This document shows, in pieces, positions 7,921-20,400 of a stretch of 64,000 nucleotides of DNA. Under the pieces are notes generated by a model, which had not been told where the DNA came from, did no database searches, and was given only the letters and a program-made list of their open reading frames with translations. The position numbers and the translations under genes are program-made. How positions within the stretch are numbered: position 1 is the stretch's first letter; each line of letters begins with the position of its first letter. The stretch spans positions 376,585 through 440,584 of the forward strand of contig NZ_KV908323.1 of NCBI RefSeq assembly GCF_001999765.1, written 5' to 3'. This stretch comes from Sinomonas mesophila (lineage in GTDB: Bacteria; Actinomycetota; Actinomycetes; Actinomycetales; Micrococcaceae).

Positions 7921-8499
7921 GGTTGGTTCCTGAGGGTGCGGTGCTGGACCCGCGGAATTCTGCGGGAATGAGCCGATCGTAGGGCCGGCCTCGCAGGCGC
8001 TGGAATGGGGTTGCGGCCATTGCTCCCCAACCGTGAAGGACGTCGCGGAACGGGGTGGAAAGCGGGCGATTCAGGTCACGGCCAAGGCAGTTCTAGAGAC
8101 CTACTCGGTGGTAGTCATTACGGGCGGATCGCAGGCGTGGTTATTAACTCGGGTTGTGCAGCTGTCGAGATAGCACGCTCGTTTTGTCCATCGTCGGAAA
8201 AAACGTCTGTACAAAGTAATTCGAACCCGTTGACCGAGCTTCGGGGCCGGGTTTACCGTCATGCTCGAGACCCCCGACGGGGTCTCATCCCAACCAGGGG
8301 GAAACCGCCGGACAGCCGGCGGCTGGAAGGGAATGCGGCCTGTGGCCGCCCCGCTCGGCTCGCACCGTCGGCACGTCCGGCATGAGATCCGCACATCGCT
8401 CTCGCGGCCGCTGTCTCAGGCCTGCGATCGATACCTCTTTGGCTCTGGCCTGCTCCGCGATTCGGCGCGCCTCGGCGCGCTTGAGGGGACAGTGATCGC
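7921..8499. other. Divergent intergenic region upstream of the giant gene
   Basis: No gene is supported in these 579 bases. The part from about 8100 to 8230 is clearly more AT-rich than its surroundings (TTATTAACTC, GGAAAAAACG, TACAAAGTAATTCG), as expected of a promoter zone. A TTGACC at 8230-8235 lies 17 bases before a weak TTACCG, a possible promoter reading towards the giant gene. The last 230 bases form a long, GC-rich, hairpin-rich leader. Confidence 0.5.
8267..8349 (+). promoter_or_regulatory. Structured 5' leader with three consecutive hairpins
   Basis: Three inverted repeats follow one another: 8267-8274/8279-8286 (8 bp, loop CGAC), 8305-8311/8316-8322 (7 bp, loop ACAG) and 8335-8340/8344-8349 (6 bp, loop TGT). 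Between the first two lies CCAACCAGGGGGAAA. If transcription starts near 8265, this is the start of a ~235-base leader of the giant gene. I could not match it to a known riboswitch consensus; it could instead be an attenuator or an mRNA-stabilising structure. Confidence 0.35.
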
Positions 8500-11400
8500 G
8501 TGCTCTGGACTGTGCTGCAACGGACGCTTAGGCGGCTCATCGCCGCCGCCGCGTCGTTGTGCATGGTCCTGACGTTCACGGCCCCGGGATCCACGGCGGC
8601 GGAAGCCGCGCGCACGGCCACCATGGGGTACCCGCAGCTGGACCCCGTGGGCGAGCATCAGGACGCGGGGTCGCTCCCGGCGGTGCCGGACGGCACCCCG
8701 ATCGGGTACGGCGACATCCAGGCAGTCCTCCCGGCGGCAGCCGCACTCTGGCCAGGCCAGAATGTGGATGCCGCCGTTTTCGTCCTCGCGGACCTCCCCG
8801 GCACGACTCTCGCCATCACGTCCGGCACGACCGTCACCGTGGACGCCACGGCCGCGGGCTGGGGTTGGAGCGTCGGGAGCGCCGAGCCGAACCGCATGGA
8901 CCTGCAGACCGTCGTGGCCCACGAACTCGGGCACGTCCTCGGGCTGCCGGACCTCGAGGGCGGCAGCGACCTCATGAGCCGGGTGCTCTTCCCCGGCGAG
9001 CAGCGCTACGCGACGAGCCTCACCCCGGCCCCGGCAGAGCTCGCCGAGCCCGCCCCCGCGGCGGAGCCCGTGGCGAACGAGCCGGTGGTGACCGAGCCGG
9101 CGCCCGCCGTCGAGCCGGCCGCTGAGCCTGCGCCCGCGCTCGATGCCCCCACCTCGGCGGCACAGGCCCCCACTTCGGCGGCACAGGCCCCCGCTTCGGC
9201 GGCACAGGCCCCCGCTTCGGCGGCACAGGCCCCCATCTCGGCGCAGGGATCTGCGACGGGGGCCCCGTCCAGTGAGTCCGCTGGGTCCAGTGAGTCCGCT
9301 GCCACGGCGTCCGCCGTTCCCACCACCGTCTGGCAGCTCGCCATGCCGGGGACGACGGCGACCCTCGCCTTCCACGCGGACGGCACCGCGAGCTTCGGCT
9401 CCGACGCGACCGGGTACACGACCCGCGCGCTCGCGGGGCTCACGGCCATCGAGGTCCTGGGCTCGGCCGGGGACGACGTCTTCACGCTCGACCGCAGCGG
9501 CGCGGACGCGGCACTCACGGTCTCGTTCGACGGGGCCGCGGGCTTCGACACGCTCGTCACGGTCGGCAGCGGGAGCATCCACTCGCTCCCGGTCAACGGC
9601 AGCTCGGGCACCCTGCACCTCGGCGCGACGACGGTCGTCTACGCGAACATCGAGCCGATCACGAACGCCGGAACGGCCACGGACATCGTCTTCACCCTCA
9701 GCGGGACCGACGACGAGGCCGTGCTGGAGGAGATCGTCGGCGGCTTGCGGCTGCGCAGCCTCAATGGCAGCTTCGAGCAGACGGACTTCACGGCGCCGTC
9801 GGCTTCGCTGACCATCAACGGCGGTGACGGCGCGGACACGATCACGCTCACGGGCGCGATCACGCTCCTCGGCGCGAAGCTCGTGATCAACGTCGAGAAG
9901 ATCACGGTCGCCTCGGGCGCCGCGGTGACGGCAGCCGAGGTCACGCTCACCGCCGCGGCCTCCGCGACGGGCGGGCCGAGCCTCGGCTGCGTCCTCACTC
10001 TCGCGACGCACTGCGCGGACGCCTCGGTCACGGTCGACGGCGGGAGCATCACGGCGGACACGCTGGCCCTCACGGCCACCGCGACCGTCACGCCGGATGC
10101 ATCGCACGCGACGGCGTATGCCGTCGTCGTCGACGCGAAGGCCGCCGTCTCGATCCTCGGCGCCGCCCAGGTCACGGCGACGACCGCCGACGCGCTCCTG
10201 TCCGCGACCTCGACCGTCGGCCCCGTGACCCTGTCGAAGAAGTACGGCGACGCCGCAGTCATCACCTCGGACGCGACGGTCACGGTCGGCGGCTCGGCCG
10301 TCGTCACCGCGGGAGGCAAGGCCACGATCACCTCGACGTCGGCGGTCGACGCCGCCGCGACCCCCGGTTCGGACGCCGCGAAGGACGAGGGCACCGCCGG
10401 CTCGGACGGCAGCGCGAGCTTCGATGCCGCCGTCGCCCTCCTGACCGTCACCGCGACGGCGATCAGCGCCGTGACCGGCACCGCTCGGCTGGCGGTCACC
10501 GGCGCCCTCGAGGTCCTGGCCAAGAACGCCGCGACCCTCAAGGGGGTCGCCGACGCGAAGGATGCCGCGGCGGGCGCGGGCATCGCCGTCGTCCACCTCG
10601 ACCAGACCACCCGCGCCTCGATCGACTCGGCGAGCACGACGCCGACGACAGCCGCCTCCCTGGCCGTGCTCGCCGAGCAGGAGGCGAACCTCACGGCGGG
10701 CTCGAACGCCGGCAAGGGCGGCGCGACCCAGAACAACAAGGACGCGAACGATCCGGATCGCGCCAACGGGCAGTCGTCGACGGCGGACGGCGCGATCGGC
10801 GTCGCCGGCGCCCTCGCCGTCTCCGCACTCAGCACCGGCACTACGGCCCACGTCTCCGGCGCGAAGATCCACACGACCGGCGCCCAGTCTGTCAAGGCCA
10901 CCGCGAAGAACACCGTGGCCACGACGGCGGATGCCGGCACGACCGACGGCAGCGGCGGCTCGACCGGGTTCGGCCTCGCGATCGGCGTGGCCGTGAACAT
11001 CGTCGATCTGCTCACCGAGGCGTTCATCGGCGCGGGGACCGGCCTCGAGACCTCGGGCCTCACGGTCGAGGCCACGGGGCCGGCCGCAGGCGATTCCTCC
11101 TTCACTGCCACCGCCGTCTCCGGCAAGAAGAACAGCGGGAGCGCCTCGATCGCTGGCTCGCTGGCCGTCACCGCCGTCACCGCCGACACGGCCGCCGAGC
11201 TGCGCGGAGCGGGCACCACGCTCAATGCCGCGGACGTCGCCCTCACCGCGCGGGGCAGCCAGAAGAACCACGCCAAGGCGAGCGCGAAGCAGGAGGCCGG
11301 CTCGGTCGGCGTCGGCGCGTCGGTCGCCCTGAGCATCGTCAACGTCAGCGTCCGCGCGGGCCTCGCCGCCGACGCGGCCGCGACGGGCATCCGGAACCTG

Positions 11401-14400
11401 ACTCTCGCCGCGACGGGGGTGGACGAGACGACGACCGAGACCGAGGGCGGCGCGGGCGGCGGCTCCTCCGCATCGCTCACGGGCGTTGCGAGCATCGCGA
11501 TCCACAACGTCAGCACCATCGCCTCGATCCTGGCGGGCCCCAAGCTCACGACGGCGGGCGCCCTCACCGCGACGGCCGACCAGACGGCCAAGGCCACGAC
11601 GACCGCCACCGGAGCCACGACCGCCGGCGCCGGCGCGAGCCTCGGGGCGACCGTCTCGTTCGCGCTCACCTCCGCCACGCACGAGGCCGATGCCTCCCTC
11701 TACCGCGACGCGGACGTCATGGGCTCGGTCACGATGGCGGCGCACGGCGTCTCCACGACGTCGACGACGGCGACCGCCTCCGCCGCGGGCGCGCCCGACG
11801 AGGGCGGCGACAGCACGGGCAAGACCGCGAACCAGAAGTCCGACGGCCATCTGGGCAACGCCTCCTCGCGCTCGAGCGGCGGTTCCGGAGACTCGAGCAC
11901 CCCGGCCGCGCAGAACGAGGACGGCACCGCCGTCACCGTCGCCGCCGCAATCGCCTTCAACCTCGTCACGAGCGTCACGACGGCGCTCCTGGCCCCGGCG
12001 GCCGCGCTCGAGGCGACCGGCCCCGTCTCGTTCACGACGACGAACAACACCGACGCGAAGGCCGTCGCTGACGGCACCTCGACCGGCGCGACGAGCGTCG
12101 GCGTCGGGGCGGGCCTGGCCGTCAACCGGGTCACGCTCGTGAACGAGGCGAGCGTCGGCGTCGGCGCGTCCGTCAAGGCCGGCGGCCTCACGCTCTCGGC
12201 CACCGTCAAGCCCGTCGCCGCGGACACGGTCCACGCCTTCGAGGCGACCGCGAAGGCCGGCGCGACGGACGGCAGCGGAACCCTCGGCATCGCCGGCGCG
12301 TTCGCGCTCAACCTCGTCGACGAGAGGACCCTCGCCGTCATCCACGCCGACCAGACGCCCGGCCCCGCGCCGTCACCCGTCCCCTGGATCGAGATCCTGG
12401 GCAGCGGCGCGGTCGCCCTCACGGCGGCGTCGGCCGCAACGCACAAGGCCTCGGGCAAGGCGAGCCAGTCCGGCACCGGCACGGCCGGCATCGGCGCGGC
12501 GTTCGGCCTCAACCTCATCACCTCGCGCGTCTACGCGGGCATCGACCAGGTCCTCGACCCGACCCGCGGCCCCCCGCTCATCGGCGTCGGCGCACTCAGC
12601 ATCACCGCCACCCAGGTCGCGACGCTGACCACGGAGGCGGAGGCCGGCGGAAAGTCCGGAAGCGTCACGATCGTCCCCGCCGTCGCGATCACCCTCGCGA
12701 CCCTCACCGCCAGCGCCTCCCTCGGCGCGAGCACCGCGCCCGCGGGCACGGCGCCCCTCACCGCCGCGAGCGTCACCGCCGCGGCCACCCAGACCGTCAC
12801 CGCGAGCACGACCGCGAAGGGCTCGACCCAGGCAGGCAGCACCGCGGGCATCGGCGTCTCGCTCGCCCTCGCAGTCCTCGACAACGTCGTCGCCGACTCG
12901 GGCAGCGCACGCAGCATCACCGCCACGGGGGCCGTGAGCTTCACCGCGACGCAGAGCGTCGACGCGGCAACCCTCGCCGAGGCCGCCACGAAGGGCGCCT
13001 CGCCCTCCGAGGGCAAGGACGGCGGCGGCAAGGACGTCAACCAGAAGGCCGACGCGAACCTCGGCAAGGCCAACGCCTCCCGCAACGCGAACGGCGGCTC
13101 GACCACCGAGTCCTCGACCCCGAAGGCCGCGACGAACGACGACGGCGGCAACTCGGTCTCGATCGCCGGCGCCATCGCGATCAACCTCGTCACGAGCACT
13201 GCCCGGGCCTGGCTCGGCGACGGCACGACGATCGCCTCCGGCGGTGTCGTGACCGTCAAGAGCCTGGCGAACACGGACGTCAAGGCCGAGGCGAAGGGCG
13301 ACTCCGCCACGGACGGTTCCGTGGGCGTGGGTGCGGGCGTCGCCGCCAACCGCGTGACGATCGTCAACGAGGCCCTCACGGGCACCGCCACCATCACGGG
13401 CACAGGCCTCGTGCTCGCGGCGGGTCTTCGCGGCGGCGACACGAACGACGTCATCCGCCGCTGGGACGACGCCGCGAAGGAATGGGTCATCGTCGAGGAG
13501 GGCAAGCAGCTCCCCGGGCCGACCAAGAACGACGTGTACTTCGTGACGACCAACGGCGGCGACTCTGACGGCGACGGCACCGCCGACGGAAACGACGGCC
13601 TCTACACATTCGACGGCACGACCTGGAACCTCACGACCGACATCTCCCTCGCCCAGGCGGACAAGACCAAGCCCGTCGCCGCGCTCCCCGGCTCGGCATC
13701 CGACGGCGACTACTACTGGCTCGCCGCCGTGAAGGACGGCAAGCCCGCCGGCAGCATCTGGAAGCGCGAGTCCGGGGCCTGGGCCTTCGTCACGCGCTAC
13801 GCGGTCAAGCAGAAGGTCGAGCTGCCGCGGGACACGATCGATGAGGGGATCTGGTTCCACCTCACCGAGGCCGACGGCTCCCTTGCCGCGGGCTTCTACC
13901 GCCGCAAGGACGACCACACGTGGGAGTTCAAGGCCGCCGCAGCGACACTCACCGACGGTGATGCCCTCCCCGCGAGCCCGGTCGCGGACCAGATGTTCCG
14001 GCTCTGGGAGCACGAGGTCGTCGCGACGGCCCGGGCCGGCGCGAGCAAGTCCACGAGCGTCGGGATCGCCGGCGCCCTCGCCCTCAACATCCTCAGCAGC
14101 ACGACCCGGGCGGTGCTCGAAGCCGGCGCGTCCGCGACACTCTCCTCCGCCGCCGTCGAGATCTCCGCGAGGGCCAACGAGCTCGACCGCGCGACGGCGA
14201 CCGCGAAGGCCGAGGTGGGCTCCGCGACGGGCGTGGGGGCGTCCGTCGCGATCCAGATCGTCGGTGCCGGAGGCACAGCCAATGCAGTCCGGGCCGAGGC
14301 CGAGGACACGGCCCTGCTGACCGGTGGGACCTCGCTCACCCTCCTGGCCGTGGGCTTCCGCGAGATGCTCACGAAGGCCGAGGGCGGCTCCGAGGGCAAG

Positions 14401-17400
14401 ACGGGCGTGACCCCGGTCCTCGCGATGGTGGTCAGCGTGGACGACGCCGTCACGGCTCGCCTCGGCACGGCCGCCACAGGGTACGCCGGGACCGGCGCCG
14501 TGACCGTCCGCGCCGCCCACGCGGGCCGCATCCTCACCGAGGGCAACGCCGATGCCGCCGGCACGTCGACCGCCGTCGGCATCGACCTCGCGATCAACGC
14601 CGTCGTGGGCTGGGACACGCTCGCCGAGATCGCCCGCGACACCCACGGGACCGCCGTCGAGGTCCTCGCCGTCTCTGCGGTCACGACCGAGGCGAAGTCG
14701 GTTGCGAGCGCGAAGGGCTCCGACGAGGGCGACTCGAGCGGCGACTCGAAGGCCAACGGCCAGGTCAACGGCTCCAACCCGAACACTGCCGGGACCCAGT
14801 CCTCCACCTCGTCGATGCCGAGCTCGAGTGGCGGCACGAACGGCTCCAACGGCGCGAACGGCGCGAACTCACAGCAGAGCGGCCAGTCCGGGACGTCCGG
14901 CTCGAGCACGGGCGTCGCCGCGGCCCTCGCGGTCAACTGGGTCGTCGCGACCTCGGACGCGCGCATCGCGGCGAACCGCACCGTCACCGCGACGGCGGGC
15001 GCCGTCACCGTCCGCTCGACCCTCCTCGCGCGCGCCAGCGCCCTCGCCCTCGGCTCCGCGATCGACCTGCAGAAGGACGGCACGCGCGTCGCCGCGACGA
15101 TCGGCCTCAACGTCCAGGACCTGACGAACCAGGCAGGCATCGGCGCCGGGGCCCACGTCACGGGCCAGACCGGCATCACCGTCGAGGCCAGCGTCCCGAC
15201 CCCCGACGCCGACGACGACCCGTTCAACCCGGGCGACGGCGACTACAACGACTTCATCGTCTGGTCGCTCTCCGCCGCGGGCGGCAAGAGCACGTCCGTC
15301 GCGGGCAGCGCCGCCGTCCAGATCCTGCTCATCTCCTCGAACGCGTGGGTCGGCGCGGGCGCCGAGCTCGACGCACCCGCGGGCGGCATCGCCGTCGGCG
15401 CCTATGCCCCGATCCGCTTCCAGAACCTCGCGATCGTCGGCGCCCTCTCCACGAACAGCGGCACGGCCGTCGGCGGCGCGTTCTCGGTCAACTGGGTCGA
15501 GGTGGACACGACGGCGTGGATCGACTCGGCCGCCATGGCCCAGACCCGCACCGACGCCTCGGGCGCAACCTCGGTCACGGCCCGCACGAGCGTCAACCCG
15601 CTCGTCCCGGACCTCCCCAAGCCTCTGGCCGGCAAGGTCGGATGGCTCAAGCTCTCGTCCGTCGCGATCGCGGGCGGCGCGAGCTCGGGCGGCGCGGCCG
15701 TCACCGGCGGGTTCGTCGTCGAGATCCTGAGCCTCGACACGAGGGCCTGGATCGCCGAGGGCGCGCTCGTGAACCAGGAGGGCGCGATCGGCGGCTCCGG
15801 CCAGGCCGTCACGGTCCGGGCAACGGACGCGCTCCGGCTCGTCGACATCGGAGGCGCGCTCGCGGCGAGCAAGGACTCGGCCAGCGTGGGCATCACGGCC
15901 GTCGTCGTGGTCTCGAACTCGAACGTCCGGGCCTGGATCGGGGACGACGCCCAGGTCCGGGCCGGCGGGAACGTGACCGTCGAGGCCACGTCCGCCGAGG
16001 ACCTGTTCGTCCTTGCCGTCGCGGGCGGGGCGAGCGCGGGATCCGTCGCGGCGACGGGCGCGGTCCTCGTCCTCGTGGCCAACCAGGGCGGCGGATCCCC
16101 GAAGGTCCTCGCGCACGTGGGCGACGGCGTCCTCGACGTCGCCGGCGACGCGACCCTTCGTGCCACCCGCACGTCCCACGCGGACCTCTCGTCGGGCAAC
16201 CTGGCCATCTCCACGAGCTCCGCCGGTGTCGGCGCCTCCGCGACCGTGGTCGTGCGCGACAGCGACGTCGAAGCGTCGATCGCCGATGCGGCCGACGTCC
16301 GTGTGGGCGACGACCTCCTGATCGAGGCCGCGCAGACGTCCGACCTCATGCTCCTCGCGGTCGGCGGCGCCGGCGGGCAGTCCGCGGGCGTCGGCGGCTC
16401 GGTGACCGTCACCGTCCTCTCGGACCACACGACGGCGCGAGTCGGCGCCTCCGCGGCGGTCAACTGCGCCGGCCCGTCCTGCACCAACGCGAGCAGCGAG
16501 CCGACCCAGGACGTCGTGGTCCGGGCCACCGACGCGACCGAGCTGCTCGCCCTCGCGGGCGTCCTCGCGGTCGGCGGCACCGCCGGCGTCGGCGTCGGCG
16601 TCGACGTCGAATCGATCCACAAGACCACGGCGGCGTCGATCGGCGACGGCGCGACGGTCCGGGCCAACGGCGACGTCGTGGTCGAGGCGGTCTCGACGGA
16701 GGACTTCACGTCCATCTCGGTTGGCGGCGGCGGTGGGGGAACCGCGGCCGTGAACGTCAACGTCGCCGTCCCCGTCATCGACATCACGACGACGGCGACG
16801 ATCGGCGCAGGCGCGGACGTGCGGGCCGGCGGCAACGTCATCGTCTCGGCGGACGAGTCCCTGACGCTGTTCACGGTGGCCGGCAACATCTCGGTCGCGG
16901 GCACCGCCGCGGTCGGCGCCGGCGTGGCCGTGCCGGTCGTGACGAAGACGACGTCGGCCCTCATCGGCGCCGGCGCGCGCGTCACCGCCCTCGCGCTGCC
17001 CGGCCACATCAACCACTCGACGGTCAACGCGGGCGGGTACACCGTGACGGGGACGGACATCCGCTTCGATCCGCGCGGATCTCTCGGCGGCTGGCCCACG
17101 CCGTTCCCGAATCCCTTCCCGCTCGGCACCTCGGGCCTCCAGGCCGACGGCATGACGATCCGCCTCGGCTACAGCCACGGCTTCGAGCTCGGCCAGCAGG
17201 TCATCTACGACGCCGGCGGCGGCACGCCCATCGCGGGCCTCGCCGACGGCGGGACGTACTACGTCATCCCGGTCTCGGCCACCGACATCCGCCTGTACCG
17301 GAAGCGCGGCCCGCCGGCGAGCCCGACCTGCGCCGACCCGGACCTCGTGTGCGGGCTGACGCTGCCCGCCGGCGCGGTCATGGGCGAGAACCACCGCTTC

Positions 17401-20400
17401 GTCGCCACGACCCAGCCGGGGGTCGCCGCCGATGCGTCGCTGCGCTTCACCGCGGACTACGCGGTCCACGTGGGCGGCAACCACCTCGTCCTGCCGTACA
17501 CCTTCCCCGCCGGCCATGTCCCCGCGGTCGGAGACCCCGTCGTCTACAGCGCGGGCGGCGGGACGGCCATCGGCGGGCTCGTCGACGGTGCCACGTACTA
17601 CGTCGTCGACGCCAACCCCTCGCACTTCCAGGTCGCGGCCACCAAGTGCCAGGCCACGGGCCTCGCGGCGGACTGCCCCGATGGCGTGCAGCCCGTGACC
17701 CCCATCGACCTCACGTCGACGGGCACCGGCCGCTCCCACAGCTTCGTCCCCTCAGGGATGCTCCCCGCCGGCAACGCCGCCGAGACCGGGCCGCAGACCG
17801 TCACCGCGCCGAGCCGCACGGGCTTCGGCGGCGTCGCCGTCGCAGCGACCAACAGCGACTACCTCGGCTCGATCGGCATCGCCGCCGGCGGCGCCGGGAC
17901 TGCAGCCGTGAGCCTGTCCGGCTCGGTCGCCGTCGTCACGGTGCAGACGACGGCGACGATCGGCTCCGGGGCGAGGATCAACTGCGCGGACGGCGACGCG
18001 GCCTGCGCCGCCAACGACCCGTCGGCCTCGGCGTCGCAGTCGGTCCTCGTCTCGGCCGTCAACAGCTTCCGCACCCTCGGCATCGCCGCCTCGGTCGCCG
18101 TGGCAGGGACCGCCGGCGTCGGCGCATCCGCGGCGGTCCGCGTCGTCGACCTCACGACGGACGCGTCCGTCGGCAGCGGCGCCGTCGTCAACGCCCGTGG
18201 CAGCATCGAGATCCGCTCGGGCGCGGCCGACGCCGTCATCTCGGTCAACGCCGCAGCGGGCGGCGGCACCGTCGGCGTCGCGGGAACGGTCGGCGTGACC
18301 GTCATCGACGAGTACACCTACGCCCGCACTGGGACCGGTGTGACCCTCCGCGCGGACGGCAACGTCGGCGTCTTTGCGAACTCCGACTCCAAGCTCCTGC
18401 TCATCACGGCCTCGATCGCCGCCGGCTACGTCGGGGTCGGCGTGGGGGTCGGCGTCGCCGTCGTGACCAAGGAGACCAAGGCCTACCTCGGCGCGAACAA
18501 CACCGTGATCGTCAGGGCCCAGGGCACCGGCCTCGCGGGCGTCCGCACCGGCGCGATCACCGGGGGCCAGTTCCCGACCGCCGTCGTCAGGGGCCTGGCC
18601 GTCCAGGCCGACTCGACCGAGCGCCTCTTCGGCCTCGTCGCCGGCATCGGCGCCGGGTTCGTCGGCGTCACGGCAAACATCGGCGTCAACATCTTCACCG
18701 TCACGACCCTCGCCTACCTCGACCTCGGGACCACCGTGAACAAGGACGCGGGGGACATAGTCGCGGGCGTGAACGCGGCGCAGGGCGTGTCCGTCACCGC
18801 CACGGACCTCTTCGACTCGCTCACGTTCGCCGGCGGCGTGGCCGGCGGGTTCGTGGGGGCCTCGGGCGGCATCGACATCGGCGTGGCCTCGATCAGCGTC
18901 ACGGCCTACCTCGCGGCTGGCACGGACGTCTGGGCCCAGTCCGACGTCTCGGTGAACGCCCTCGCCGTCAAGAACGTCCAGTCCTACGCCGTGAGCATCG
19001 GCGGCGGGTTCGTCGGGGTCGCGGGCGCCGTCTCCGTCTGGTCGATCGGCACAGCCCCGACCGCCGGCTACTCGACGGACACAACCGGCCCGAACCGGGG
19101 CGCGTGGAACGCCGGAACCCCGTACACCACGGGCGACGTCGTCACCCACGCCGGCGACACGTACGTCGCCCGGTCCAACAGCACCGGGGCGCAGCCCGAC
19201 ACGAGCCCCCTCGCATGGAAGAAGGACGTCCCGACGACGGCGACCAACGGCGAGGGCACGAACGGCCAGCACCAGGCCGACCAGGTGGCCTCGGGCAACG
19301 GCAGCGATGCCCCGGCCCCGGCGTGGAGCAACGCCGTCGCCTACTCCAAGGGCGACCAGGTCACGTTCAACGGCGTCCGGTACCAGGCGACGGCGGACAT
19401 CGTCGCGGGGGCCGCCGACCCGGAGAGCAGCACGACGTGGTACGCCGTCAAGGACGGCTGGAAGTCTGCCCTCGACGGCGCGCCCGCCGACTCGACGCCG
19501 GCCTTCGTCTCCGGTGCCGCCTACACCGCGGGCGACTACGTGACCTTCAACGGGCACTACTACCGCGCCACGGGCACGTTCGTCTCGGGCGCCAACCCGA
19601 GCGTCGACACCGCCCACTGGGCCAACGCCGACAACGACTACCGCTTCCGCGTGTTCTCGGGCGCGGCCGGCTCCGACGCGAGCGTCGGCGGCTCCTACAG
19701 CGCCACGAGCCCGGCATCCGACCAGTTCACGCAGCCCGCCCCGCCGTCGGGGACCTCCGCCGGGGTCTACGGCGCCGTCCACTCGAAGCTCGGGAGCGTC
19801 AGGGTCCGCGCGAACGAGGAGGTCGAGGTCTTCGTCCTGGCCGGCGCCGTCGCCGGCGGTGCCGGGGCCATCGGCGCGGGCATCGCGATCCTGACCATCG
19901 CCGGCACCGTCGACGCCGGCATCTACGGCACGGCCACCGTGAGCGCCGCCGGGACGGTCGGGGTCCACGCGGACCTCGACGAGGACGTCACGGTCATCGC
20001 CGTGACCGGCTCCGTCGGCGCCGTCGCGATCGCAGGGCAGGTCCTCGTCGTCACGGACACGTCGAGGCAGACGGCGCACATCGACGACGGGGCTGCCATC
20101 ACGCGCGCCGGCACGTTGATCGACGTCACGGCCGAGGCCGACAAGACGATCGCGGGCTACGCGGTGGGCATCACGCTCGCCGCCGGCGCCCTCGGCGCGG
20201 CCGTCTCCGTCATCAGGGTCAGCGGCGACACGAAGGCCCTCGTGGGCGCCGTCGCGATCGGCGCCGACGGGCCGGTCGGCGGCATCAGCGTCGTCGCGAC
20301 GGACCACTTCCACCCGACCTCGCTCGCCGTCGGCGTCGTGGGAGGCGCGGGCCTGGCCCTGAGCGGCGTCGTCGCGGTCATCGAGTACCGCGGCCTCACC

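Noticed and set aside
8267-8349. c-di-GMP or c-di-AMP riboswitch in the leader
   Set aside because: GGGGGAAACC-like pieces occur, but the order and the conserved core sequences of either class do not fit by eye; kept only as an unassigned structured leader.
9145-9246. CRISPR-like array
   Set aside because: Units are contiguous without spacers and keep the reading frame of a coding linker.
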